Source of the DNA: JACVRW01 sp036519295
Lineage (GTDB): Bacteria > Actinomycetota > Thermoleophilia > Solirubrobacterales > Thermoleophilaceae
NCBI GenBank assembly: GCA_036519295.1
Contig: DATDLN010000024.1
Coordinates: 17,498-81,497 of the forward strand
DNA: 64,000 nt
Direction: 5' to 3'
Numbering within the stretch: the stretch's first letter is position 1; every line of letters starts with the position of its first letter. The notes below the pieces were generated by a model that saw only the letters and a list, made by a program, of their open reading frames with translations, was not told the origin of the DNA and ran no database searches. The translations under genes and the position numbers were made by a program. Shown piece by piece: positions 34,602-43,004 of this stretch.

Positions 34602-34835
34602 GATGTAGTCCACGCTGACGGCGCGGCCGGTCGCGGGGATGTCGCCCGCGGGGGCGCGAAGGGTGCCGTCCTGGGTCCCGGTGAATGTGCCCTCCTACAC
34701 GGCGACATCGTCGATGATGTGAACGTCGGTGACCTCGACGTGGGCGTCGGCGAGCACTTCCGCGAACCCGTCGATGTCGTGGGCGTTGAAGGTGTCGGTG
34801 CCCTTCTCGAACGCCTCGCGTGTGGTCATCGTCAT
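34602..34835 (-). pseudogene. Decayed SnoaL-like ester cyclase
   Basis: A good AAAGGAG site and ATG at 34835 open a frame MTMTTREAFEKGTDTFNAHD. It goes on to GFAEVLADAHVEVTDVHIID and meets TAG at 34697-34695. The same frame after the stop still reads EGTFTGTQDGTLRAPAGDIP and TGRAVSVDYI, the later part of the same family. About 25-30 residues expected between VLAD and AHVEV are missing. So there is an internal deletion, a stop mutation and a lost C-terminus. The 46-residue product is unlikely to work. Confidence 0.75.
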
Positions 34836-34896
34836 CGGATGCTCCTTTCGGAGACCAGTAGACGGTCAACAGCTGAGCCCGGATGAGGGCGCTCGA

Positions 34897-36573
34897 TCAC
34901 CGCCTGGCGCGCCACGCGGCGAGCGCCGCCGCGCCGCCGAGGCCCACGGCGGCGACCGCACCCGCGCGCGCGACGCGTCGCCTGCTTTGACGCGTGATCA
35001 TCTGCGCCGCCAGACGTCCCGATATCGCATTCACGCCCGCCCCCGGCCAGGTGCCGGCGCCCACCATCCAGAGGCGGTCCACCGGGGTTCTGTAACTCGA
35101 CCAGCCCGGCACGGGCCGGAAGAGCAGGTTCTGCGAGAGGTGGTGGCTGCCGCCCACGCTGTCGCCGCCCACCAGGTTCGGGTTGTGGCGCTCGAGATCG
35201 TCCGGGCCGAGGACGGTCCAGTCGAGGAGGCGGTCTCGCGTGCCCGGCGCGTACCGCTCCAGCTTGTCGAGCACCCGCTCCGCGACCGGTTGTTTCGCAT
35301 CCTCCCAGCGGCGCGCCTCGATCGAGCCCGCGGCGTCCCCGTCGATCCGCGACGGGACCATCCGCACCTGGACCCACAGCACGTGTCCGCCGGCGGGCGC
35401 ACGGCTCGGATCGACTGCCGTCGTCTGCCCCACGACCAGGGTCGGGCTCGAGGGCAGGAGTCCGGCCAGCGCCTCGGCGTAGGTGCGCGCCATGTCGTCC
35501 ACGTAGGGGGCCACGTGCACGTAGCCGAACTCGTGGAGGTCCTCGCCGGCCGCCCATGCCAGCGGGTCGGAGAGCGCGGCGTGGATCATCATCGTCCCGG
35601 GCCCGTAGGCGTACCGGGCCACGCGGCGCCGAAATCCGTCCGGCAGCGATTCGGGCGGCACCATCCCAGCGAACAGCACGCCGGGGGTGAGGTTCGCCAC
35701 CACCGCCCTGCTCGCCTCGACCCGCTCGCCCGACACGAGATCGATCGCGGTCGCGCGCCCGTCGTCGACGGTCACGCGCCGGACCGGCGAGGAGGTCCGC
35801 ACCTCGCCGCCCGCCTCTCGCACGATTCCGGCCAGCGCCTCGGGCAGCCGCCCGGCGCCGCCCTCCACCACGGACATGCCGTTCCGCATGTCGGTGAAGA
35901 GCTCGAGGAACGGGAACAGGGCGCCCATCGCCACGTCGGGGCCGAAGTCGAGGTGCATCCCCCAGGACGCCACCAGCGCCTTCGCCTCCGGGGTCGCGAA
36001 GAAGTCGTCACCTAGTGCCCGGGTGGAGCTCGCGACGAGCTGGGCGAGCTCGTCCAGCCCCTCGGCGCCCAGCGACCGACGCGCACGCGCAAGCTGTCGC
36101 AGCACTTCGCGCGACGGCATGCGGGTGCCGTAGAGCTCGAACAGCACCGGGGCGAAGCGGTCGTACAGCGCTAGCAGGCGATCCCAGCCCGCCGCGTCGC
36201 CGGCGTCGTGGAGCTCCAGCAGCGCGCGCGTCCGGTCGGCGTCCTGGTGGACGCGGAGGCTTCGGCCGTCGGGGAACACGTTCGAGTACGGCCGATCGGT
36301 GGTTGCGAAGCGCAGGCCGTGACGGGCGAGGTCGTCGCCGAGCTCCGCGAAGGCGGGGGAGCCGAGGAACAGGTTCTGGTTGGTCGCGAACAGGTCGTGC
36401 ACGAACCCGGGACGGGTGATCTCGCCGCTCGCGACGGCGCCGCCGACCCGCTCGTTCCGCTCCAGGACGAGCGTGCTCATCCCGGCCCGAGCGAGGTACA
36501 CCGCCGCCACGAGGCCGTTGTGCCCGGCGCCGATCACGACGACGTCGTACCGGGGCGAGATGCTTGCACCCAT
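34897..36573 (-). CDS. Phytoene-desaturase-like FAD oxidoreductase with C-terminal hydrophobic helix
   Basis: A 558-residue flavoprotein, paralogous to 29161-30780. It has VVVIGAGHNGLVAAVYLARAG near residue 11 and RLWMVGAGTWPGAGVNAISG near 505. Unlike its paralogue, it ends with a hydrophobic stretch (AGAVAAVGLGGAAALAAW) and a basic tail, suggesting membrane association. ATG 36573 is only eight bases from regulon site D. Substrate unknown. Confidence 0.9.
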   Translation of the reverse strand: MGASISPRYDVVVIGAGHNGLVAAVYLARAGMSTLVLERNERVGGAVASGEITRPGFVHDLFATNQNLFLGSPAFAELGDDLARHGLRFATTDRPYSNVFPDGRSLRVHQDADRTRALLELHDAGDAAGWDRLLALYDRFAPVLFELYGTRMPSREVLRQLARARRSLGAEGLDELAQLVASSTRALGDDFFATPEAKALVASWGMHLDFGPDVAMGALFPFLELFTDMRNGMSVVEGGAGRLPEALAGIVREAGGEVRTSSPVRRVTVDDGRATAIDLVSGERVEASRAVVANLTPGVLFAGMVPPESLPDGFRRRVARYAYGPGTMMIHAALSDPLAWAAGEDLHEFGYVHVAPYVDDMARTYAEALAGLLPSSPTLVVGQTTAVDPSRAPAGGHVLWVQVRMVPSRIDGDAAGSIEARRWEDAKQPVAERVLDKLERYAPGTRDRLLDWTVLGPDDLERHNPNLVGGDSVGGSHHLSQNLLFRPVPGWSSYRTPVDRLWMVGAGTWPGAGVNAISGRLAAQMITRQSRRRVARAGAVAAVGLGGAAALAAWRARR

Positions 36574-36580
36574 GCCGGTG

Positions 36581-36592
36581 ATTTGATCAAAT
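36581..36592. promoter_or_regulatory. Regulon operator site D between divergent genes
   Basis: ATTTGATCAAAT is a perfect 12-base palindrome containing TTGATCAA at 36583-36590. It lies between the divergent FAD oxidoreductase (start 36573) and luciferase-like gene (start 36672), so one bound dimer could control both. Confidence 0.6.
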
Positions 36593-36671
36593 ATCCACGG
36601 CCGCTGCAGGGAGAAGGCCCGACGCCTGCGTGCGCGTGCTGCCGGCCACGAGAGAGAGGAGCATTAGGAGA

Positions 36672-37751
36672 GTGACCGTCCCCTTCCGAGTCGGCGTCAT
36701 GCAGCTGACCATGGAGCCGCTGCCGGAGATTCTCCGGCATGCACGCGTGCTCGACGAGCAGGCCTTCGACACGATCTGGCTCGCCGAGGCCTATCCCTGG
36801 TGGCGCAAGCATCAGATGGAGGCGCGCTCCTCGACGGCGCTCTCCCCGCTCATCGGGTGGGAGACCGAGCGTCTCGCCGTCGGCTGGGGGATCATCTCGC
36901 CCTACACGCGCCACCCGGTGCAGGTGGCGATGGAGGCGCGCGTGACTCAGGAGGCGCTGGGCGGGGGGCGCTTCTACCTCGGCTTCGGCGCCTCGAAGAT
37001 CTTCATGAAGCACATCGGCGAGGGCGAGCGGGGGCCGGCGCGGCCCCGGACGGCGGTCAAGGAGGCGATCGAGATCGTCCGCGCCGTCCTCTCCGGCGAC
37101 GAGCTCGACTACGACGGTAGGGAGTTCGCCGCTCACGTGCCGCGGCTCGCGGACGAGGCGGAGACCCCGCGGGAGGCGGTGCCGCTCTACGTGGCCGGCA
37201 CGGGCCCGCGCATGCAGGAGCTGGCCGGGGAGGTCGGCGACGGACTGCTCACGCCCAGTATCACCACGCCCGCCTTCGTCCGCTACGCGCGCGAGAACCT
37301 GGCCAGGGGCGCGGAGCGATCGGGCCGCGATCCCGACGAGCTCGACCTGGGCTGCACGATCGTCGCAAGCGTCGACGAGGATCGCGATCGTGGCCGCGAG
37401 GGCGCGCGGGAGATCGCCGGGATGTACCTGGCGAACAAGGTGCAGAACATCCAGGCATCGGCCGACACGCTGCTCGACAAGGCCGAGCTCACGATGGACG
37501 AGATCCGGCCGGTCGCCGAGGCGATGGAGCGCGGCGGCCGCCTCGCGGCGGCCGGCGCGGTGAGCGACGACATCCTCGACAAGTGCAAGCCGATCGCCGG
37601 CACGCCGGAGGATTGCGTCGCCACGATCGAGGAGTACCGCGAGGCGGGCTGCACGCACGTCATGCTCGAGCTGTGGGGGGAGGACCGGGAAGAGCAGATC
37701 CGCCTCTTCGGCGAGCGGGTGCTTCCCGCCGTGAGGGCGGCCGTCGCATGA
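36672..37751 (+). CDS. Luciferase-like (LLM class) flavin-dependent oxidoreductase
   Basis: A 359-residue luciferase-like enzyme (PFRVGVMQLTMEPLPEILRH, DTIWLAEAYPWW, GWGIISPYTRHPVQVAMEAR, GGGRFYLGFGASK, PLYVAGTGPRMQELAGEVGD). The last of these is the cofactor-binding region of the F420/FMN group. GTG 36672 is the start; AGGAG is very close, so an upstream GAGAGGAG may serve. It heads an operon with M20, FAH-family and M24 genes. Confidence 0.9.
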   Translation: MTVPFRVGVMQLTMEPLPEILRHARVLDEQAFDTIWLAEAYPWWRKHQMEARSSTALSPLIGWETERLAVGWGIISPYTRHPVQVAMEARVTQEALGGGRFYLGFGASKIFMKHIGEGERGPARPRTAVKEAIEIVRAVLSGDELDYDGREFAAHVPRLADEAETPREAVPLYVAGTGPRMQELAGEVGDGLLTPSITTPAFVRYARENLARGAERSGRDPDELDLGCTIVASVDEDRDRGREGAREIAGMYLANKVQNIQASADTLLDKAELTMDEIRPVAEAMERGGRLAAAGAVSDDILDKCKPIAGTPEDCVATIEEYREAGCTHVMLELWGEDREEQIRLFGERVLPAVRAAVA

Positions 37752-38995
37752 TCTCCGGCATCACGCCGGGCTCGCTGCTCCAGCACGTGAGCGAGGAGCG
37801 GCTCGTGGACACCGCCAGGGAGCTCGTGGACATCTCGAGTCCCACCGGCTACGAGCTCGAGATGGCGGAGCACATGCGAGCGCTGTTCGCGGAGCTGGGA
37901 CTCTCGATCGCCTGGCAGGAGGTGGAGCAGGATCGGCCCAACGTGGTCGGCACGCTCGCCGGCGAGGGCGGCGGGCGGAGCGTCATGTTCAACGGGCACA
38001 TGGACACCTCGTACTCCGGCTCCGAGCCCCACCTTCGCGGTATCGGCTTCAGGCCGAGCGCAGTGGTGAAGGACGGCCGTGTCTGGGGGCTCGGCATCTC
38101 GAACATGAAGGGTGCACTCGCCTGTTACCTCGAGGCGATCCGGGCTCTCATCGACTCGGGCCTGCGCCTCCGCGGCGACGTGACGATCGCCGCGGTGGTC
38201 GGCGAGATCGAGAAGACGCAGTGGGGGGAGGAGTTCCGGGGCCGTGACTACCGCGGCTACGCCGCCGGCAGCCGCCACCTCGTGACACACGGCGTGGTGC
38301 CCGACATGTGCGTGCTGGGCGAGCCCACCGAGCAGCGCATCGTCCTCGGCCACTACGGCGCGATGTGGTGCCGCATCGGCGTGGCGGGGCCGTTCGTCCA
38401 CACGGCGTTCAGCGAAGGGCGGCTGCCCGAGAACTCGATCGTCCGCGCCCGGGAGGTGCTCGACAGCGTGCTCGAGTGGGTCCCCGACTGGGAGGAGCGC
38501 GCAAGCTACCGCGGCCTCCGCGGCGTGGTGAACGTGGGGGCCGTTCGCGGGGGCTTCCCCTGGAGGCTCTCGCGCACACCGGGGCGCACCGACCTGTTCC
38601 TGGACGTGCGCGTGCCGCCGACGATGCCGATGCAGGACGCCCGCCGGGCGTTCGACGGGCTGGTCCGCGACGTTCGCCGCCGCCATCCGGACTGGGGGAT
38701 CGACTCGGACGTCTACGTGACCGCCCCCGGCGCCGAGATCTCCGAGGACCATCCCCTGGTCGAGGCGATCGATCGCGGCCACTCCACAGTCTTCGGCGCG
38801 CCGCCGGAGCGCGACGCGGTGCGCTGGTTCTCGGATGCCTCGGCGCTGACCCGCTACGGCGTGGCGACCGTCAACTACGGCACCTCGAGCGGCCTGCCGG
38901 GCCCAGAGGGCGAGAACCTCGACGTGGAGGGGCTGGTGCGGATCGCCAAGGTCTACGCGCTGGTCGCGGCCGACGTCTGCGGGGCGGCCGAATGA
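37748..38995 (+). CDS. M20-family hydrolase (ArgE/DapE-like) with altered metal site
   Basis: A 415-residue M20 fold. His84 and Asp86 are in FNGHMDTS. The bridging Asp of the usual DMKGG motif is Asn119 here (GISNMKGALACYL). Glu153/155 lie in VVGEIEKT and Glu192 in LGEPT. The late histidine expected near the C-terminus is not obvious (SGLPGPEGENLDVEG). A dinuclear zinc site may be disturbed, or this subfamily may bind metal differently. ATG 37748 overlaps the preceding stop. It probably removes an acyl or amide group from a catabolic intermediate. Confidence 0.87.
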   Translation: MISGITPGSLLQHVSEERLVDTARELVDISSPTGYELEMAEHMRALFAELGLSIAWQEVEQDRPNVVGTLAGEGGGRSVMFNGHMDTSYSGSEPHLRGIGFRPSAVVKDGRVWGLGISNMKGALACYLEAIRALIDSGLRLRGDVTIAAVVGEIEKTQWGEEFRGRDYRGYAAGSRHLVTHGVVPDMCVLGEPTEQRIVLGHYGAMWCRIGVAGPFVHTAFSEGRLPENSIVRAREVLDSVLEWVPDWEERASYRGLRGVVNVGAVRGGFPWRLSRTPGRTDLFLDVRVPPTMPMQDARRAFDGLVRDVRRRHPDWGIDSDVYVTAPGAEISEDHPLVEAIDRGHSTVFGAPPERDAVRWFSDASALTRYGVATVNYGTSSGLPGPEGENLDVEGLVRIAKVYALVAADVCGAAE

Positions 38996-39879
38996 AGCTG
39001 GCCACGTTCGACACCCCCACGGGCGAGCGCCGCTGCGGCGTGGTGCGGGACGGGACCGTGACGCTGCTGGACGTCCCGGACCTGCGAGCGCTCTACCAGC
39101 GGGGCGACGCGCTCGTCCAGGCGGAGGCCGCCTCCGGGGAGGAGCTGGCGCTGGCCGACGTAACGCTGCGCGCCCCGATCGAGCCCAAGAAGTTCTTCCA
39201 TACGGCCGGCAACTTCCGCGAGCACGAGGAGGAGTCGAAGCAGGTCGACTGGTCCCACAAGATCGCGCCCTGGATCTTCTTCTTCCAGAACGTCGACGCG
39301 ATCATCGGGCCGGACGAGCCGGTCGTGTACCCGGAGCACCTCACCAGCGAGCTCGACTACGAGCTCGAGCTCGCCGTGGTGATCGCCAAGGCCGGCCGCG
39401 ACTTCCGCCCGGAGGAGGCGCCGGACTACATCGGCGGCTACACGATCTTCAACGACATCACCGCCCGCGACATCCAGCGACGCGAGATGGAGTCGGGCGT
39501 CTTCAGCTTCTGCAAGGCGATCAACACGTTCTGCCCGCTCGGGCCCTGGATCGTGCTGCCGGACGAGCTGCCCGACGCACACGACCTCGCGATGGAGCTG
39601 CGCGTGAACGGCGAGCCATTCCAGCGCTCTCACTCGAGCCACATGGCCGTGACGATCCCCGAGATCCTCGCCCACTACTCGCCGATGGGGTACAGCGCGG
39701 GCGACGTGCTCTCGACCGGCACGGTCTCCGGCGTTGCGGGCTTCCGCGAGGACGCCGGCGACTACTACCTGAAGCCCGGCGACGTGATCGAGGCGGAGAT
39801 CGAGCGGATCGGCGTGCTGCGCAACCCGGTGATCTCGCGTCAGCAGGCGCGCGCGATGCCGGCGCCGGCCGTGGCGTAG
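38992..39879 (+). CDS. FAH-family hydrolase/isomerase
   Basis: A 295-residue fumarylacetoacetate hydrolase-fold protein. The metal triad is Glu124/Glu126 (DYELELAVV) and Asp155 (FNDITARD). FFHTAGNFREHEEES near residue 68 is the entry to the lid region. The family cleaves C-C bonds, decarboxylates or isomerises 2-oxo acids. It is not the tyrosine-pathway enzyme, which is at 16616. ATG 38992 overlaps the M20 stop. Confidence 0.92.
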   Translation: MKLATFDTPTGERRCGVVRDGTVTLLDVPDLRALYQRGDALVQAEAASGEELALADVTLRAPIEPKKFFHTAGNFREHEEESKQVDWSHKIAPWIFFFQNVDAIIGPDEPVVYPEHLTSELDYELELAVVIAKAGRDFRPEEAPDYIGGYTIFNDITARDIQRREMESGVFSFCKAINTFCPLGPWIVLPDELPDAHDLAMELRVNGEPFQRSHSSHMAVTIPEILAHYSPMGYSAGDVLSTGTVSGVAGFREDAGDYYLKPGDVIEAEIERIGVLRNPVISRQQARAMPAPAVA

Positions 39880-39883
39880 CGCC

Positions 39884-41056
39884 GTGGCCTGGCCGGTCGA
39901 CGAGGTCAAGCTCGAACGGGTCCGGGCCCTGATGGTCGAGCGCGACCTCGAAGCGCTCGTGTGCCGGGCGCCGGACGACGTGCTCTACCTCAGCGACTAC
40001 TGGTGCATGAAGGGCTACGACCACGTGATCTTCCCGCGTGAGGGGGAGCCCACGCTCGTGGTGATCGAGCCGCAGGAGGGGGACGCCCGCCGCACCGCCT
40101 GGACCGACGACATCCGCCTGTTCAAGGGGTACGACCCCGCCGACCCGCGGCCGCCGCTGGTCCGCGCGCAGGAGCGGACGCTCGAGGTGCTCCGCGAGCG
40201 CGACCTCACCGGGCGGATCGGGATCGAACGCACGAACGGGAGCCAGACCGCGGACCGGATGGTCGGCGAGCCGACCGTGTACACCGCCGATTGGTTCGCG
40301 GCGTTCGAGGGTGTGGCCCGTGAGGTGGCGGACGGCATGCCGGTGCTGGTCGAGGCGCGCGCGATCAAGACCGAGCAGGAGATCGAGCGCATGCGCATCG
40401 CCAACGAGCTCGCCGCGCTCGCGATGGAGCACGTTGCGGACCGGATCAGGCCCGGCATGAAGGAGAGCGAGGTGGCGGCCATGTGGGAGGGCTACGTGCA
40501 CGGGGAGGGGGTGGGGTTCGAGGGACGGGTCGAGATGGCGCGCGGCTTCTCGCTCGTCTGGTCGGGGCCCGGGATCGCCACCTTCACCGCCACGCGCGAC
40601 CGGCCGGTGGTGAGGGACCAGCCGACCCTGTTCGAGATCTGGGTCTGCGTGGACGGCTACTGGTCGGACCTGACGAAGAACGTCTGCCCGGGGACGCTCG
40701 CGCCGGAGTACGTCGAGCTGCTCGAGCTGCTGCTGGAGGTCTACCGGCGCGCCATCGACCATCTGCGCCCCGGAGCGTCGATGGCCGAGCTCGACGTTCT
40801 CATCCGCGCCGGCATCGCCGAGGGCGGCTACCCCGGCCAGCCGTCTCACCCGGTGGCGCACGGCGTGGGGGCGCGCGCCCACGAGCCGCCCTGGCCGCAT
40901 CAGGCGGGCGGCGGTCAGCTTCGCGAGGGAATGGTGCTGGCTATCGAGCCCGGCGCCTACTGGGACGGCGGCGGCGGGTTGCGGCTCGAGGACAACTTCC
41001 TCATCACCGCGGACGGAGCCGAGCGCCTGTGCCGTTACCCGGATGACTTCCGGTGA
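39884..41056 (+). CDS. M24-family hydrolase with one altered metal ligand
   Basis: A 390-residue M24 protein. Asp in YWSDLTKN, His in HGVGARAHE, Glu in AIEPGAY and Glu in RLEDNFLI are present. The first ligand position has Glu (LFEIWVCVDGYW) in place of Asp. Activity is still plausible. GTG 39884 is four bases after the FAH-family stop. It could cleave a creatine-, ectoine- or peptide-like C-N bond in the catabolic pathway. Confidence 0.88.
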   Translation: MAWPVDEVKLERVRALMVERDLEALVCRAPDDVLYLSDYWCMKGYDHVIFPREGEPTLVVIEPQEGDARRTAWTDDIRLFKGYDPADPRPPLVRAQERTLEVLRERDLTGRIGIERTNGSQTADRMVGEPTVYTADWFAAFEGVAREVADGMPVLVEARAIKTEQEIERMRIANELAALAMEHVADRIRPGMKESEVAAMWEGYVHGEGVGFEGRVEMARGFSLVWSGPGIATFTATRDRPVVRDQPTLFEIWVCVDGYWSDLTKNVCPGTLAPEYVELLELLLEVYRRAIDHLRPGASMAELDVLIRAGIAEGGYPGQPSHPVAHGVGARAHEPPWPHQAGGGQLREGMVLAIEPGAYWDGGGGLRLEDNFLITADGAERLCRYPDDFR

Positions 41057-41089
41057 GCGAGTTGCGGCCGTTGCAACGTCGCCGCAGGG

Positions 41090-41104
41090 TTGATCAACTA
41101 TCAA
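41090..41104. promoter_or_regulatory. Regulon operator site E
   Basis: TTGATCAACTATCAA; the ten-base palindrome GTTGATCAAC is 41089-41098. It starts 50 bases before the first ketopantoate-reductase-like gene. It shares TTGATCAACTAT with site F. Confidence 0.6.
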
Positions 41105-41139
41105 TTCCTCGCCGATGATCGACCCGGAGCGCATCTGAG

Positions 41140-42087
41140 ATGGCAATCGAACGTGTCTGCGTGGTCGGCGCGGGCACCATCGGGAGCCTCTTCGCAGGCC
41201 ATCTCGCGCGCGTGGCAGAGGTCACGGTGCTCACACGGCGGCACGCCCAGGCCGCCGCGCTGAACGAGTCCGGTCTGCAGGTGTCGGGCAAGAGCAAACT
41301 TCGCGCGCGCGTCACCGCGAGCCACGAGCCGGAGGGGATCGACGACGTGGACCTGGCGATCGTGGCCTGCAAGGCCGTGGACCTGCCGGGCACCGCCGAG
41401 CGGCTCGAGGGCCGCTTCCGGCGCGCGGCCGTCATGACCGTGCAGAACGGGCTGGGGGCGGAGGAGGTGGTACGGCTGCACGGCGAGTGGCCGCTGATCT
41501 CGGCCGTCACCTTCATGAGCGGAACCCGGCGCTCCGACACGCACGTCGAGTACGAGCTCGACACCGCCACATGGATGGGCCCCTACATGGGAGGAGGCCC
41601 GCCGTACGAGACGGTGCGGGAGCTCGAGAGCCTGCTGATCGCCGGCGGCCTGGAGGCCGAAGCGATGCCGGACCTGCGCCCGGCGCAGTGGTCGAAGCTG
41701 ATCTTCAACTCCGCGGTGAACGGCGTGGCCGCGCTGACGGACCTGCCACACGTGCACGCGTTCGCCGAGGAGGAGGAGTTCGCCGACCTGGGGCATCTAC
41801 TGCGCGGTCTCATCGACGAGGGCAAGGCGGTGGCCGCCGCCGCCGGCATCGAGCTGCACGACGATCCGTGGGAGATGAACGTGCGGGCGGTCACCCGCGG
41901 CGAGACGCAGCGCAGCGACTACGCCCACATCCCCTCGATGCTCGCCGACATTCGCGCCCATCGCCCGACCGAGGTCGACTACATCTCCGGGGCACTGGCC
42001 CGCGAGGGCGAGCGGCTCGGGGTGCCGGTCCCGCTGAACACGGCGATCTACCGACTGGTGAAGGCGCGGGAGGCGTCCTGGCGATGA
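41140..42087 (+). CDS. Ketopantoate reductase-like (PanE/ApbA) oxidoreductase 1
   Basis: A 315-residue NAD(P)-dependent reductase. The nucleotide motif is VCVVGAGTIGSLFAGHLA; TVQNGLGAEE and the lysine in WSKLIFNSAVN are family positions. The late RPTEVDYISGALAREG is the C-terminal signature. It is followed by a paralogue overlapping by four bases. Pantothenate genes are absent nearby, so the true substrate is likely another 2-oxo acid of the local pathway. Confidence 0.9.
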   Translation: MAIERVCVVGAGTIGSLFAGHLARVAEVTVLTRRHAQAAALNESGLQVSGKSKLRARVTASHEPEGIDDVDLAIVACKAVDLPGTAERLEGRFRRAAVMTVQNGLGAEEVVRLHGEWPLISAVTFMSGTRRSDTHVEYELDTATWMGPYMGGGPPYETVRELESLLIAGGLEAEAMPDLRPAQWSKLIFNSAVNGVAALTDLPHVHAFAEEEEFADLGHLLRGLIDEGKAVAAAAGIELHDDPWEMNVRAVTRGETQRSDYAHIPSMLADIRAHRPTEVDYISGALAREGERLGVPVPLNTAIYRLVKAREASWR

Positions 42088-43004
42088 GGGTCTGCGTGGT
42101 GGGCTGCGGGGCGATCGGCAGCCTGTTCGCGGCGCACCTCGCGGATGTGGCCGAGGTGTGGGCCTACGACCTCCAGCGCGCCCATGTGGACGCGATCAAC
42201 AACGGCGGACTCCGGATCTCCGGCGTCAGCGACCTGGTGGCGAACGTGCGCGCCACCGCCGACCCGGCGGAGATCCCGCCCTGCGAGTACGGCATCGTCG
42301 CGACGAAGAGCATGCACACGGAGAGCGCGATCGCGGCCACCGCTCCCGTGTTCGAGGACGCGGCGGTCTGCTCTGTGCAGAACGGCGTCGGGAACGAGGA
42401 GCTGATCGCACGGCACGTGTCGCGCGTGATCCGCGGGACCACATTCCCCGCGGGGCATCTGGTGGAGCCGGGTCACGTGGAGCAGGACACGGGCGGCAAG
42501 ACCTGGATCGGGCCGTTCGAGCCGAAGCCGGCGGCGATGGAGGAGGTGGAGCGGCTCGCCGGGGCGCTCAGCGAGGGGGGGATGGAGACGATCGCGATGC
42601 CCGACTCCCGCGGCGCCCAGTGGACAAAGCTGATCTTCAACGCCGCTTCCAACCCCGTCGGCGCGCTCACCGGGCTCCCTCATGGCTGGGCCTGCGAGCG
42701 GGCGGACATCCGGGAGCTGGTGCGCGGCCTGGTTGCTGAGGGCCGCGCGGTTGCGGACGCGCTCGGTGTGGAGCTCGACTCCGATCCCGACGAGCTCGTC
42801 GACCATGCCACGCGGCTCGCCCACGACCACAAGGCCAGCATGCTCCAGGACGTGGAGGCGCGACGGCCGACGGAGGTGGACTTCCTGAACGGCGGGATCT
42901 CCCGCTTCGGGAGGGAGCAGGGCATCGAGACCCCGCTCAACGACGCGCTCTGGGCGCTGGTGAGGGGGCTCGAACACTCTTGGACCCGACAGGAGCAGCG
43001 ATGA
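42084..43004 (+). CDS. Ketopantoate reductase-like (PanE/ApbA) oxidoreductase 2
   Basis: A 306-residue paralogue of the previous gene (VCVVGCGAIGSLFAAHLA, CSVQNGVGNEELIARHV, WTKLIFNAASNPVGALTG, RPTEVDFLNGGISRFG). ATG 42084 overlaps the first copy and the stop overlaps the M24-like gene. The two copies have clearly diverged and may form a heterodimer or act on different substrates. Confidence 0.9.
   Translation: MRVCVVGCGAIGSLFAAHLADVAEVWAYDLQRAHVDAINNGGLRISGVSDLVANVRATADPAEIPPCEYGIVATKSMHTESAIAATAPVFEDAAVCSVQNGVGNEELIARHVSRVIRGTTFPAGHLVEPGHVEQDTGGKTWIGPFEPKPAAMEEVERLAGALSEGGMETIAMPDSRGAQWTKLIFNAASNPVGALTGLPHGWACERADIRELVRGLVAEGRAVADALGVELDSDPDELVDHATRLAHDHKASMLQDVEARRPTEVDFLNGGISRFGREQGIETPLNDALWALVRGLEHSWTRQEQR

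Noticed and set aside
33306..34886. Plus-strand frame of 526 residues
   Set aside because: It lies opposite the M24 gene and the SnoaL pseudogene and has shadow-type composition rich in Arg, Gly and His.
29161..36573. Carotenoid biosynthesis from the two phytoene-desaturase-like genes
   Set aside because: No phytoene synthase, cyclase or prenyl transferase is nearby, and both genes carry the catabolic regulon palindrome.
41090..41104. FNR/CRP-type box (TTGAT-ATCAA) at site E
   Set aside because: The spacing is five bases, not four, and the other six sites share only the TTGATCAA core, so an FNR-like reading does not fit the set.
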